Shown here: positions 38,732 through 48,296 of the stretch, one piece after another
How the letters are laid out: each line of letters starts with the position of its first letter
How positions within the stretch are numbered: position 1 is the stretch's first letter
From: Sulfolobus sp. A20
GTDB lineage: Archaea > Thermoproteota > Thermoprotei_A > Sulfolobales > Sulfolobaceae
Assembly: GCF_001719125.1 (NCBI RefSeq)
Contig: NZ_CP017006.1
Coordinates: 1,848,384 to 1,912,383 of the forward strand
Direction of reading: 5' to 3'
DNA: 64,000 bases
The notes under the pieces: model-generated
Told to the model about the DNA's origin: nothing
The model's database searches: none
Seen by the model: only the letters and a program-made list of their open reading frames with translations
Position numbers and translations under genes: made by a program

Positions 38732-39098
38732 CCTTTAGCTGAAATACTTTACTTTCATTAATGAGTTCTAGTTCCCCAGAACTATTTAAAAGCCTTATTT
38801 TGAAAACCTTTTGTTTAGGTCCTCCATTTACCCTTATAGTAATCCACGCATTAACACCATTTACAATTATTACTGTTTTTCCCGATATTTTCACTTTTTT
38901 GCTGGAAGATGGTAATAGTAGAATCTCCTCTTCAGTATATTTTTCACCAACATATTTTTTACCTTCAGTTATTATTATATTGTAATACCTAAACCACAAA
39001 TATGATAGAATAGGTAATGGAATTATCAAAATTAAAGCAAATAATTGAAACGATTGAATCACATTTAATGTTAGGTAATCGGTAATATAAATTTGCAT
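38709..39098 (-). CDS. Small membrane-anchored protein, unknown
   Basis: This 129-aa protein has one N-terminal helix (IQSFQLFALILIIPLPILSYLWF) followed by a ~85-residue beta-rich domain. The family is not recognised. It is divergent from the ferredoxin-NADP reductase-like gene with 36 bp between starts. Confidence 0.65.
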   Translation of the reverse strand: MQIYITDYLTLNVIQSFQLFALILIIPLPILSYLWFRYYNIIITEGKKYVGEKYTEEEILLLPSSSKKVKISGKTVIIVNGVNAWITIRVNGGPKQKVFKIRLLNSSGELELINESKVFQLKVILRRSA

Positions 39099-39134
39099 TA
39101 AAATTTAAATAGTATAAGTACGAGATGGTTACGG

Positions 39135-40145
39135 GTGCAAAAGAGTTTGGTCGAATATGACATGGTAGTTATAGGTGGAGGTCCTATAGGCCTTTTTTCA
39201 ACATTCTACGCTGGTTTAAGAGATATGAAAGTTTTACTAATAGATGCACAAGATGAATTAGGCGGTCAATTAATTTCTTTATATCCTGAGAAAATTGTAT
39301 ATGATGTTGGTGGGTTTCCAGGTATTCAAGCGTATGATCTAGCACAAAGACTTGTTGAGCAAGCAAAAATGTTTAATCCAGATATCAGAATAAACGAGTG
39401 GGCTGATTGGATAGAGAAAAGTAATGATAATATGTGGACCGTAAAGACCGATAAAGGATCTTATAAGACAAAAACCATACTCATAGCAGCTGGAATTGGA
39501 AAAATAACTCCCTCTAGGCTAGGGGCAAAGGGAGAAATAGATTATGAGAACAGAGGAGTATATTACTCTGTCAGAAGGAAAAAAGATTTTGAAGGAAAAA
39601 GAGTATTAGTTGTAGGTGGAGGAGACTCAGCTGTAGACTGGGCTTTAACATTAGCTCCGCTAGCCAAATCAGTAACGTTAATTCACAGAAGAGACCAATT
39701 TAGGGCTCATGAGAGAAGTGTAAAAGAACTATTCAGTGTTGCTACTGTTTATACGTGGCATGAGCTTAAAGAAGTGAAAGGTGATGGCAATAGAGTTACT
39801 CAAGCAATAATATTTGACAACAGGACAAAGGAAGAGAAAGTGTTAGACGTTGATGCAATAATTATAAGTATAGGATATAAGGGCGACTTAGGAAAGATGC
39901 CTCAATGGGGAGTAACCATGAAAGGCAGGGATATAGTAGTAAATGGTAAAATGGAGACTAACCTACCTGGTGTATACGCAGCAGGTGATATTGCACAGGT
40001 AGAGGGCTCACCCAAGTTAGCATTAATAGCAACTGGATTTGGACAAGCGGCAATTGCGGTAAGTGTAGCTAAGAAATATGTAGAGCCCAATGCTTCATTG
40101 TTTGCTGGTCATAGTTCAGAAATGGATAAGTTTAAAGCTAAGTGA
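39135..40145 (+). CDS. Thioredoxin-reductase-like ferredoxin-NADP(+) oxidoreductase
   Basis: This 336-aa flavoprotein has the FAD fold ([36 protein letters not shown]), an NADP-binding fold ([18 protein letters not shown] and [11 protein letters not shown], where Arg/His suit NADPH), and the C-terminal FAD contact VYAAGDIAQ. The redox CxxC of thioredoxin reductase is absent, which marks the YumC/FNR-like group that passes electrons between NADPH and ferredoxin. It starts at GTG 39135. Confidence 0.9.
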   Translation: MQKSLVEYDMVVIGGGPIGLFSTFYAGLRDMKVLLIDAQDELGGQLISLYPEKIVYDVGGFPGIQAYDLAQRLVEQAKMFNPDIRINEWADWIEKSNDNMWTVKTDKGSYKTKTILIAAGIGKITPSRLGAKGEIDYENRGVYYSVRRKKDFEGKRVLVVGGGDSAVDWALTLAPLAKSVTLIHRRDQFRAHERSVKELFSVATVYTWHELKEVKGDGNRVTQAIIFDNRTKEEKVLDVDAIIISIGYKGDLGKMPQWGVTMKGRDIVVNGKMETNLPGVYAAGDIAQVEGSPKLALIATGFGQAAIAVSVAKKYVEPNASLFAGHSSEMDKFKAK

Positions 40146-40203
40146 TTTTCTTTTCATCATATTATTACGTAACGTATAAAAATCAACATTTCTAAATCAA
40201 ATT

Positions 40204-40953
40204 GTGATTAAGAAGAGGGCTGAAAGGCTTAGCTTAACATTTCCGGGCGCTAGAAGCTTTTATATCATAGGAGATATAGCCATAATTACTCCAAAGGATG
40301 TTGAAGTAGATTATGTAAAATTAGCGAAGAAGATTATAGAAAATCACCCAAGAATAAAAGCTGTTTATTTGAAGAAAAGAGTGAGTGGAGAGTACAGAAC
40401 AAATGAGTTAGAATTCTTATATGGTGAGAAAAAATCTGATACCATATATAAAGAGAACGGGGTAAAGTTCTATGTAAATTTGTTAGAGGTCTACGTTAAT
40501 CCTTCTTTATCCAGAGATAGAGCAAAAAATCTAGAGATGATCAATAACCAAAAGACTATCTTAGATGCTTATACCGGCTACGGTGCGATAGCCCTTAATA
40601 TAATTCATAAGATGAAGGTGTATGTTATAGCAGGGGATATTAACATAAATGGTTTGTATATGTTGAAGAAATCACTTAGCTTGAATAAATTTAAGGGAAT
40701 GGTAGATATCGTAAATTATGATGCTAATTTTCTACCATTTAGGGATAAAGCTTTCGAAATAACGTTTGCTGACAATCCTACAATGGTAGTATATCATAAA
40801 CATGAGCTATGTAGAGTATCTAAAGACGTTGTATTTTACATTTTAACTAACTCAGAAGAAGATGCTAGAGATAAATTAGGAAATACTGAATGGATTAAGA
40901 TTAAGGACTATTCTAAGAATCTCTTTATCTTCAAGGGTCTTGTCAGATGCTAA
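40204..40953 (+). CDS. Trm5-like tRNA methyltransferase homologue, divergent
   Basis: This 249-aa protein starts at GTG. It shows the Trm5/TYW2 layout: a small N-terminal domain, then YRTNELEFLYGE, ENGVKFYVNLLEVYVNPSLSRDRAKNLEM, and the SAM-binding ILDAYTGYGAIALNI and GDININGLYMLKKS. The later NPP/NLP-type catalytic motif reads DNPTMVV, and the protein is ~80 residues shorter than typical Trm5. It may be a non-m1G37 relative or a partner for another enzyme. The last 78 bp overlap the DUF371 gene on the opposite strand. Confidence 0.72.
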   Translation: MIKKRAERLSLTFPGARSFYIIGDIAIITPKDVEVDYVKLAKKIIENHPRIKAVYLKKRVSGEYRTNELEFLYGEKKSDTIYKENGVKFYVNLLEVYVNPSLSRDRAKNLEMINNQKTILDAYTGYGAIALNIIHKMKVYVIAGDININGLYMLKKSLSLNKFKGMVDIVNYDANFLPFRDKAFEITFADNPTMVVYHKHELCRVSKDVVFYILTNSEEDARDKLGNTEWIKIKDYSKNLFIFKGLVRC

Positions 40954-41361
40954 AAGATAAACTATGCCAGTTTTACCTTTCTTCAATTCTTGAATTATCA
41001 TTCGGTTTATATCCCTTGCAGCCTTATCAGAACGTATCATCACTGTGGATCCTTCAACATAATTTGATTTTCTAAACACCATTTTTCTTGAGCTGTTTAA
41101 TTCAAGTTGCGAAGATCCACGCCCATGTATGATATCAATTAAGTTTTCTACTTTTATTACAGCGTAGATAAAGGTATTATCATTTCTTACAAGTTCCTTA
41201 AATTTTTGGGATAAATCTGCACTACCTTTACTGGCAAGAATACCTATTATGCAATCCCCTTTAGGTGTTAGATAGTCATCCCTAGTTATTTCGAAGGTAG
41301 TCTTGTGGGTTCCCTTTACGTTTTTATGACCTTTTATTATAATCTCTTCAACTTCAATCAA
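40876..41361 (-). CDS. DUF371 family protein
   Basis: The protein has 161 aa. Its N-terminal motifs IIIKGHKNVKGTHKTTFEITRDDYLTPKGDCIIGILA define the archaeal DUF371 family, whose function is not known. It is the third gene of an RNA-related run (Rpp21, CRM protein, DUF371) with an 8-bp overlap, so an RNA role is plausible. It is convergent with and overlaps the Trm5-like gene. Confidence 0.85.
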   Translation of the reverse strand: MIEVEEIIIKGHKNVKGTHKTTFEITRDDYLTPKGDCIIGILASKGSADLSQKFKELVRNDNTFIYAVIKVENLIDIIHGRGSSQLELNSSRKMVFRKSNYVEGSTVMIRSDKAARDINRMIIQELKKGKTGIVYLLASDKTLEDKEILRIVLNLNPFSIS

Positions 41362-41614
41362 TTTTAGCTAATATAAATGTATAACCTCTCACTTCTATAA
41401 GTTTAGCTCCAACAAGGGATGCTACTTTCTTTGCAAACTCTCTTCTATCTTCTTCTATATTGTAACCAATTTTCACTTTTACAACTTTATGATATTCCAA
41501 TCTTCTTTTTATTTCATTTAATATGTTTTCACTTAGTCCGTTCTTTCCTATTCTTACATCAGCCGTTTTACTTTTGACCTGCTTTATTAGATCTCTTATT
41601 TCTTGTGAGTACAT
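41354..41614 (-). CDS. YhbY/CRM-domain RNA-binding protein
   Basis: This 86-aa CRM-domain protein (YhbY type) has the conserved VRIGKNGLSENILNEIKRRLEYHKVVKVKI including the GxxG loop, and ends VRGYTFILAKID. Bacterial YhbY associates with the large-subunit precursor. It overlaps the RNase P protein gene by 47 bp and DUF371 by 8 bp, forming an operon. Confidence 0.9.
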   Translation of the reverse strand: MYSQEIRDLIKQVKSKTADVRIGKNGLSENILNEIKRRLEYHKVVKVKIGYNIEEDRREFAKKVASLVGAKLIEVRGYTFILAKID

Positions 41615-41888
41615 ATCTCCGTTGCCAATTACAATTTAGACACGTTCTAATTAAAATCTTTGATCTTATTCTTCTTCTCTCAGTCAACCCTGGAATTAGA
41701 GGAGTGTAACATTTCCTGCAATACATTCTTTTATACTCTAATGGTATCTTTACCTTTCCCTTTCTAGAATACATTACTGCTAATCTTATGTAATTCCTTG
41801 CTAATTCGAGATTCCCTTGTTTAGCCATAATTACTGAAAGCTTTATAAGCTCTATGATTCTTGCCTTAATAGTCTTCTTTCTTACCAT
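41568..41888 (-). CDS. rnp4: RNase P protein component 4 (Rpp21/Rpr2)
   Basis: This 106-aa protein has an N-terminal helical bundle (IIELIKLSVIMAKQGNLELARNYIRLAV) and a zinc ribbon with four Cys (MYCRKCYTPLIPG and RTCLNCNWQRRYV). It is a subunit of archaeal RNase P, which trims tRNA 5' ends. It is the first gene of a three-gene run, divergent from nep1 with 41 bp between. Confidence 0.92.
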   Translation of the reverse strand: MVRKKTIKARIIELIKLSVIMAKQGNLELARNYIRLAVMYSRKGKVKIPLEYKRMYCRKCYTPLIPGLTERRRIRSKILIRTCLNCNWQRRYVLTRNKRSNKAGQK

Positions 41889-41929
41889 TACAGTAAATAC
41901 TATAATCCTCTTATCTTAAAAATAACCTA

Positions 41930-42583
41930 ATGGTTAATATCATTCTATTAGAATCAGCTATAGAGTTAGTTCCTAGAGAAATAGTAGATCATCCCTCAGT
42001 AATAAAGAATGCAAAGAGAAGAGGGAAGAAACCTGAAGATACGCTATTAGACATCTCTTTACATTATCATGCAATGAAGAGTTTGGAAAATAAATACAAG
42101 AGAGGAAGGCCAGATATAGTGCATCAAGCTTTATTATTAATACTAACCGATCCTACAGTTAAAGGAAATGTATACATTCATACTATTGAGTCAAAAATCA
42201 TAAAAGTGAACCCTAATATGAGACCCCCTAAAAACTATTCAAGGTTCGTAGGATTGATGGAGCAATTATTAAGATATGGGAAGGTTCCTCCAGGATCAAA
42301 TGAGCCTTTAATGGAAATTCTTAATTTAAAATTAGAGGATTTGTTAATGGAATTTAACTTAGTGTTATTAACAGAGAAAGGAGAAAAGATTAAGCCTGAG
42401 GAGTTATGTAAGTTGGACAATAAATGGATTTTAGGAATAGGTGCGTTCCCGCATGGGGATTTCTCAGATTATGTTGTAAAGATGGCTAAAAAAGCTTATT
42501 CAATAAGTAAATTTCCATTAGAAACAAATCAAGTTATTTGCAGAATATTTTCAGCTTGTAACATGGTTCTAGACTGGCCCTGA
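41930..42583 (+). CDS. nep1: Nep1 (Emg1) 16S rRNA pseudouridine N1-methyltransferase
   Basis: This 217-aa SPOUT methyltransferase has NAKRRGKKPEDTLLDISLHYHAM, KRGRPDIVHQALLLILTDP, the knotted IGAFPHGDFSD and LETNQVICRIFSACN, all diagnostic for Nep1. It methylates the hypermodified pseudouridine of helix 35 of small-subunit rRNA and assists ribosome assembly. Its 3' end overlaps the next gene by 15 bp. Confidence 0.95.
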   Translation: MVNIILLESAIELVPREIVDHPSVIKNAKRRGKKPEDTLLDISLHYHAMKSLENKYKRGRPDIVHQALLLILTDPTVKGNVYIHTIESKIIKVNPNMRPPKNYSRFVGLMEQLLRYGKVPPGSNEPLMEILNLKLEDLLMEFNLVLLTEKGEKIKPEELCKLDNKWILGIGAFPHGDFSDYVVKMAKKAYSISKFPLETNQVICRIFSACNMVLDWP

Positions 42584-43147
42584 AAATTTTCCCCTTATTA
42601 TGACTATCCCTCCCGGAATTGCCTCAACGTTAACTACCTTTAAATTATAAGCCTCGGCGATTTTTGCAAATATTCTTCCCGCACACAAAGTAGATACTGT
42701 ACTAAACCCTATTCCAGTTACTCTAAACTCCATCAAGTCTCCATCACTTTTGACTACAACATTTCTGATAGGTAGAATTTCTCTAATGTTAGTATAAAAG
42801 TTAAGTAATTCCTCAATGGTAGAAGCCTTAGATTTTAAAAATGAACCTATCTGTTGACCAACTTCCTCACATAAAGTTTCATATTGCTTACTATCCTTTT
42901 CATAAGCTAATTTAGTCAAGTTCTCCAAGTACCACGTGGTCACTGGTACGATATCCAATGCCTTTGATATTAGATAATAGTCAACCAGACTTTCTAACAT
43001 GTTTGGATCTTCACTTTCCTTTAACAGTTTTAAAAGAGCTTTCAGAGCTGTATTGGTCAGGGAGTATATTGTATATCCTCTCTTTTTTGCCTCATTCTCT
43101 AGTTGCTCTATTATGTCAGCCTCTGCAGCTATATTAACTCTTGGCAT
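42569..43147 (-). CDS. Putative ribbon-helix-helix regulator with C-terminal sensing-like domain
   Basis: The protein has 192 aa. The first ~50 residues (MPRVNIAAEADIIEQLENEAKKRGYTIYSLTNTALKALLKLL) resemble a CopG/Arc ribbon-helix-helix. The remainder is a helical/mixed domain ending in a beta-rich VVNVEAIPGGIVIIRGKFSG. I do not recognise the second domain, which could bind a ligand. It is convergent with and overlaps nep1. Confidence 0.6.
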   Translation of the reverse strand: MPRVNIAAEADIIEQLENEAKKRGYTIYSLTNTALKALLKLLKESEDPNMLESLVDYYLISKALDIVPVTTWYLENLTKLAYEKDSKQYETLCEEVGQQIGSFLKSKASTIEELLNFYTNIREILPIRNVVVKSDGDLMEFRVTGIGFSTVSTLCAGRIFAKIAEAYNLKVVNVEAIPGGIVIIRGKFSGPV

Positions 43148-43221
43148 ATTGTACCCAAATAAAAATTATAGGGATACCTATTTATATTTAGCCCGAGAAA
43201 GAAGTTGAGAGCCTTAAAAAA

Positions 43222-43368
43222 TTAATGATGTGGTGTGAAAGCTATAATATCGAATATTACAAATAATATTAGAAGTACTATAAACCATCCTAGATACCAG
43301 TTCTCTCCAGTGATAAGAGATTTAATTAAGTCTACCCACGTTATATCACGCTTACTTTTCTCAGTCAT
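43222..43368 (-). CDS. Small membrane protein (48 aa)
   Basis: This short frame begins MTEKSKRDITWVDLIKSL, has one strong helix (WFIVLLILFVIFDIIAF) and ends TPHH. A TATA element GTTTATAA (43400-43407, read as TTATAAAC on the minus strand) lies ~26 nt upstream of a transcript start 10 nt before the ATG, which supports expression. The family is not known. Confidence 0.6.
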   Translation of the reverse strand: MTEKSKRDITWVDLIKSLITGENWYLGWFIVLLILFVIFDIIAFTPHH

Positions 43369-43519
43369 ATTATATCATAGAATATTGTATTAATTCTGGT
43401 TTATAACTTTTACTCCATTATTTACTACAAATTATATTTAATAAAAATATCCTGGCAATTCGATTAAATTATAGTAATTAATTTATCTCGTTGTGAATTG
43501 CAACAAAGGGAGAAGGTCG

Positions 43520-43537
43520 TTTTATCACGTGATAAAA
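43520..43537. promoter_or_regulatory. Perfect 18-bp palindrome upstream of HerA operon
   Basis: TTTTATCACGTGATAAAA reads the same on both strands over 18 bp. It sits ~98 bp before the start of the HerA-type gene. It could be an operator for a dimeric regulator or an IS-associated hairpin. The adjacent IS-end-like sequence leaves both options open. Confidence 0.55.
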
Positions 43538-43547
43538 AGAACAGCAA

Positions 43548-43577
43548 ACCTAGCCTTTTAAGGCGGGGAGGAGGTCA
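43548..43577 (+). repeat. IS-end-like sequence
   Basis: CCTAGCCTTTTAAGGCGGGG followed by AGGAGGTCAG matches the TnpB-element right-end motif, with no transposase nearby. It lies just upstream of the HerA operon and may mark an old boundary. Confidence 0.5.
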
Positions 43578-43634
43578 GAAAACTAAAGTGGTATGATCAC
43601 TTAAAAGGGAAATAGTACTTAAGCAAATAATATA

Positions 43635-45239
43635 ATGGAAGGAGAGGGCATAGGAGTAATTCTTCAGAAGAGTGAGGCAAATACACTTCAAGGGCTTTTA
43701 AGATCTGATGAGGAAATCAGTATAGGACAATTATTTATGGTCGAGGATTCCAAAAAATTGACTCTAACTAGAGTAGAAAATTTTGAATTTATTAATGAAT
43801 TCTTTGATGAAAAGGGAGAAATTGTCAAAAACATAATTAATGAACCTTCTGTTTACGACATTTTAAATATGAATACTGTTATAAAAGTAAACTTACATAT
43901 AATCAGAAAATACAATCATAATTCCACTCCAAGACCCGGTTCGATAATTAAAAGATTACCTGAGATTAAAGATGAAAATCAATTACTCTGGTTTTATGGT
44001 ATTAAAAATAAGGATGGGTTGATCGACTACGGATTTTTAGCCGGCTCAGATATACCTCTATTACTAGATCTAAATTCAATAACAATGCACATTGGAATAT
44101 TTGGGGAAACAGGGAGCGGAAAGAGCTATAATATGAGATATATCATTCACAAGTTCTCTAACATAAAATTGCGTGATAAAGTAGTTGCAATACCTATGGT
44201 GATTTTTGACGCTAATGGAGACTATACGGATTTAGTGTCGATAAATATGGATTTAGTCTCTAAAGGGAGAGGATGGGTCAAAAGGTATGTACTAAGAGAT
44301 CCTAAGGAATCTAATGATTTTAGATTAACGATAGATTTATCGATGTTTACACCTCGTGAACTGGCTGAGTTCATAATGTCATTAAAATATGGTCAGTCGA
44401 ATTATAATAATTTACAGCTAAATTTTCTTGAGCAAATATTAGCACTTCATAACTCTGATGAGTACAATAGATTACTTGGTACAACAAATGGCATAGATAT
44501 AATGAAGGAAGAAATAAATGCAATGGCTCAAACTAAAGATTACGGAATAACTACGAGCACTGCTAGAGGAATAATTAGTGCTTTGGAAATTTTTAGAAAT
44601 AAAGTAATAAATAGGTTGCAATTGGTAAATTATTCTGCTTCGTTCAGTGAAAACACTTTAGAGGTATTGTGGAGAAATAAGGGATTAGCAATAATTGACT
44701 TCTCGGCCGAGGGCTCACCTGGAGTAGACATAACGACAAAACAATTAGTGGTAAGTTACATAGCTAGACTAGTCTATAATTATCTTACAAAGTCAAAGTA
44801 TAACGGCTCTCAGAGGTTTATCGGTCTAGTTATTGAAGAAGCTCAAAACTATATCCCGTCTAATGATTACCCAATAAATGCTAACCTAACAAAGGATATC
44901 CTTGTTACGCTAGCAACACAAGGTAGGAAGTTTGGTATTTCCCTAATATTGGTAAGCCAAAGACCGGCTTTCATAGACAAGTACGTTTTATCTATGATTA
45001 ATACATTTTTCTTTCATAGAATATATCATGAAGATGTAAGGTATGTTATGTCAGCCTCTGGAGGATTACCAGAATCTCTAGTTAAGAACTTAACTAGTCT
45101 TGATACTGGTTATGTGGTTGTGAGCGGTCTGATGTCAGTTATGAAAAGCCCCGTGCTAGTGAGAATACCTTGGGATTCTAGGTTGGGATCATACGCTGGT
45201 AATGTGGAGAGACTTGATATTGTATTAAGCGAAAGGTGA
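43635..45239 (+). CDS. HerA-family ATPase / bipolar DNA translocase
   Basis: The protein has 534 aa. The N-terminal ~130 residues include a beta-barrel-like HAS domain. The core has Walker A FGETGSGKSYNM (~residue 157), a conserved FDANGDYTDL, Walker B LVIEEAQNYIP (~396), and the LATQGRKFGISLILVSQRP sensor/arginine-finger region typical of the HerA-FtsK group. HerA forms hexamers that push DNA into NurA nuclease. This gene is not linked to mre11-rad50 and leads a four-gene operon ending in a NurA-like nuclease. Confidence 0.9.
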   Translation: MEGEGIGVILQKSEANTLQGLLRSDEEISIGQLFMVEDSKKLTLTRVENFEFINEFFDEKGEIVKNIINEPSVYDILNMNTVIKVNLHIIRKYNHNSTPRPGSIIKRLPEIKDENQLLWFYGIKNKDGLIDYGFLAGSDIPLLLDLNSITMHIGIFGETGSGKSYNMRYIIHKFSNIKLRDKVVAIPMVIFDANGDYTDLVSINMDLVSKGRGWVKRYVLRDPKESNDFRLTIDLSMFTPRELAEFIMSLKYGQSNYNNLQLNFLEQILALHNSDEYNRLLGTTNGIDIMKEEINAMAQTKDYGITTSTARGIISALEIFRNKVINRLQLVNYSASFSENTLEVLWRNKGLAIIDFSAEGSPGVDITTKQLVVSYIARLVYNYLTKSKYNGSQRFIGLVIEEAQNYIPSNDYPINANLTKDILVTLATQGRKFGISLILVSQRPAFIDKYVLSMINTFFFHRIYHEDVRYVMSASGGLPESLVKNLTSLDTGYVVVSGLMSVMKSPVLVRIPWDSRLGSYAGNVERLDIVLSER

Positions 45240-45245
45240 TAGAGT

Positions 45246-48200
45246 GTGAGCTGTAGTAAAAGAGTTAGCGAAACCGCTTCAGATCCCTCTTACATTTATC
45301 AAATCTTTTCATGCGTAGTTGATGAATCTCAACAATATTTAGATAGGCTAAAGTTCTTTAAGCAAGCTAAAGATGAGATCGAGAGAATAAGCGTATATAA
45401 GCAATCGCCAGAAATAGTAGCTTTAGTAGCAGACTGGGGACAAGGAAAGAGTTCTCTCCTAGATATCATAGAAGAATATGCTAGAAGCAATAATGCTAGC
45501 GTAATAAAGACATCGTTTAAGGAAATAATCCAAAACCCTAAAGCTATTCTTAACTTCAAAAACGGAGTATATTTGATTGATGAAGTTGAGAGTCTAATTG
45601 ATTATTATAGCGAGTATGATGGAGAAATGAAAGAATTTTGGGATAACATTAAGGAATTAGCAAATTCTGAAGGCAATTCGGTAGTATATTTATCTATGAC
45701 GCCCAGCGCATATTCAAAAATATTTGGTGTTGGAGGGCATTTGTACTCACTTTTACCAGAGACGTATCCAGCTTTGACAAGTAGGATAAGGAAAGTAGTT
45801 ATTCAAAATCCCTCTAAATTGGAATTTCTCACAATGCTGAAATGCATGTTGAAGATATCTGAAGTTAAGGATAGTGACATATTAAAATATATGGATTTGC
45901 CGTTTTGGGTTATAGATCCAGAAAGAAGAAAGTATGTGAGGTTCTTTAATGATATCCTTTGTACAAATTATCCTAATGTAGATAAGATATTTAATGAGCT
46001 AGCAAGATCTGATAAGGGTCTTCAACTAAACGCTGAGGGTGAGACTGTAAAGCTTGATAGCTTAACAAATTTAGAGAACTCGCTTGACGAGAATGAGTTA
46101 AGAAAGCTTCGAAGAGTTCTAATGAGTAGGATATTTTCCGATAAGAACTTAATTATAAAACCTATCGAAAAGAACATAGTAAAAGGTTTTTTAGTACCTT
46201 ACTCGAAGTGGTTAGAATTATTTCCTAAGGGATCAGATGTTGGATATGTTGAGGACTTTATACTAACGATTAATGACAATAAGATAAGTGTTTTTATCTC
46301 TGATGAAATAGATAAAGTGGTATTTGAAGGAGTCGATACTAGTAAAATAAAAGATAAAATACGTAAGTTAATTCCGCTCTACGAAAGTGAAGCATACGCA
46401 TTGCAATGGAGTTTCTTTGAAAGTCTAGTGAATACTAACGTTGGAGGATTAATAGTTGAATTTAAGTCCAGAGAGATTAGAGATAAGGCATTAGAATTTG
46501 TAAATAATAGTATCACTGATATAAATAAGCAAATGGAAGCTATAGAGAATTTTATAGAGTTAAATAACATTAAAATATTAGACAAGGAGCGGGTAGGGAG
46601 ATATTCAAGATTATTGAAAGTTCAAGTAAGTGATAATGTTATTATTTCGGTTATTTTAGTCAAAGCTACAGACTCTAATGAGATAGACGAAATAATAGAA
46701 GAAATTAGGGAGTCTAATGAAATCATTCACGGTTGTATTATTATTGATCTTGATACGGATCATACTAAACTCATGGAATTTTTAAATTCTTTAGCAATAC
46801 CATTCGTTAAAATAGATTTGTCAACTCCTAAAAAAAGACAGTTATTATATTTGCTGTATTCAAAAATCTACGGTAATAGTAGAGTAAGGTTTGAGGCAAT
46901 TGACTTAAGGTTAGGCGATGTCAAGAACTCTATAAATGTTATTATTTCTAAAATTTTAGGTAATATTAAAGTAAGAAAGTTACCAATTCCTAAAAATAAA
47001 AGGTTAATTCAATCAATTAATTGGCTGATATTTTATCCTAATAAGGAAGTGAGTAATGTAGAAGTGATTTTTGAGAAGGTAAATGAAATAGTTAATGAGA
47101 AGTTTAGAATTTACGGCAGTAAACAATTTCATTTGGAGGACATAGAGACTGCTGAAACATTCAAAGAAGATATAATCAACTACTTTGTATCTAACGACGT
47201 TCTAAAGACCATGGCTAACTACGTTGATTTTAGCAATTATCTAGGCGACTATGTAAATAACTTTTCTAAACTATTAGCCGGCTTTATGAGGCAAAAATTT
47301 AAAGATAATGCAGAAGATATGCTAGTTAACTATATTTTGTTTTTTGCAGATATTATAGATAAGAGGAAAGATATTAGTAAAGCGAATCCGCTAATTTTCT
47401 CTTATCAAATATTTAGCCCAGATACTAAAATAGGTCAGAATCCAACCTTAGACTTTCTAACTTATTTATCTATTGTTTCTGGAGAAGTTGCTAGGAATTT
47501 AGATTATTCTAAAGTATACGAGAAGCTGGTTGATCACGTTAAAAAAATAAGCGAAAAACTCAATAACCCATACTTAACCTATGGCTATTTCATTACAGCC
47601 AAGAGAAGAGGTGCAGGTATTAGAAGCTTAACTGAAATGAAAGAAGTTTTAGAAAGTTATAAGAGGGGATGCATTACTTATAAAGACGTTAGATTATGCT
47701 ATTGCTATCTTTCATTATCTAAGGTTTATTTGGATTTGTTAAATCAAACTGAGGCTGCTGTAAATGAGGCAGAAAGAATAGTGAATGATATTGAAAATAA
47801 ATTGGAAATAGTAATTAAAGCTACTAAATACATTAAGATAAATGAGGAAATAGACGAAGTTAAACAGATTAGAAATTTGATTGATTCAATAAAAACAAAT
47901 TTTGAAAGATATATGGTCGAATTATCTAAAAAAGTTCAGCAAATAAATGAGAGCAAAGAGACTGAGCTATTTAAGAAACATCTAGATTACTTGATCAGTG
48001 CAATTAACTTAGAAGGAGATCTTAATCTATATTTACTATTGTTTAAGCTTATGAGTGAAACGTTAAAAGGCGTTAGAGTATCGATAGATGAGTTGAACGG
48101 AACCGTCGTGGAGAGAATAACTTCGTTAGCTAAGATAGGGGATGAGCTAAGAGATCTGGAAGTTTTGATAGGCGAATTGGAGAAGATTAGTCCCGAGTTA

Positions 48201-48296
48201 CCGAGATTAAGGGATAGTATTGAAAAGAAGAGAGAGAAAATATCTCAACTCATTAGCGAAATACACGAGGTGATAAAGAGTCATGAAATTGCGTGA
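45246..48296 (+). CDS. Large P-loop ATPase (1016 aa), unknown, HerA-operon linked
   Basis: It starts at GTG 6 bp after the HerA stop. The first ~330 residues form an AAA+-like ATPase: Walker A VADWGQGKSSLLDI (~residue 61), Walker B GVYLIDEVESLIDYY (~108) and a sensor-1-like VVYLSMTPSAY. This general pattern recalls BREX-type and other P-loop ATPases of mobile defence islands, but no specific family is secure. The remaining ~680 residues are mostly helical with long coiled-coil segments near the end (EAERIVNDIENKLEIVIKA, RLRDSIEKKREKISQ). It could couple nucleotide hydrolysis to loading or sensing by HerA and NurA. Confidence 0.75.
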   Translation: MSCSKRVSETASDPSYIYQIFSCVVDESQQYLDRLKFFKQAKDEIERISVYKQSPEIVALVADWGQGKSSLLDIIEEYARSNNASVIKTSFKEIIQNPKAILNFKNGVYLIDEVESLIDYYSEYDGEMKEFWDNIKELANSEGNSVVYLSMTPSAYSKIFGVGGHLYSLLPETYPALTSRIRKVVIQNPSKLEFLTMLKCMLKISEVKDSDILKYMDLPFWVIDPERRKYVRFFNDILCTNYPNVDKIFNELARSDKGLQLNAEGETVKLDSLTNLENSLDENELRKLRRVLMSRIFSDKNLIIKPIEKNIVKGFLVPYSKWLELFPKGSDVGYVEDFILTINDNKISVFISDEIDKVVFEGVDTSKIKDKIRKLIPLYESEAYALQWSFFESLVNTNVGGLIVEFKSREIRDKALEFVNNSITDINKQMEAIENFIELNNIKILDKERVGRYSRLLKVQVSDNVIISVILVKATDSNEIDEIIEEIRESNEIIHGCIIIDLDTDHTKLMEFLNSLAIPFVKIDLSTPKKRQLLYLLYSKIYGNSRVRFEAIDLRLGDVKNSINVIISKILGNIKVRKLPIPKNKRLIQSINWLIFYPNKEVSNVEVIFEKVNEIVNEKFRIYGSKQFHLEDIETAETFKEDIINYFVSNDVLKTMANYVDFSNYLGDYVNNFSKLLAGFMRQKFKDNAEDMLVNYILFFADIIDKRKDISKANPLIFSYQIFSPDTKIGQNPTLDFLTYLSIVSGEVARNLDYSKVYEKLVDHVKKISEKLNNPYLTYGYFITAKRRGAGIRSLTEMKEVLESYKRGCITYKDVRLCYCYLSLSKVYLDLLNQTEAAVNEAERIVNDIENKLEIVIKATKYIKINEEIDEVKQIRNLIDSIKTNFERYMVELSKKVQQINESKETELFKKHLDYLISAINLEGDLNLYLLLFKLMSETLKGVRVSIDELNGTVVERITSLAKIGDELRDLEVLIGELEKISPELPRLRDSIEKKREKISQLISEIHEVIKSHEIA

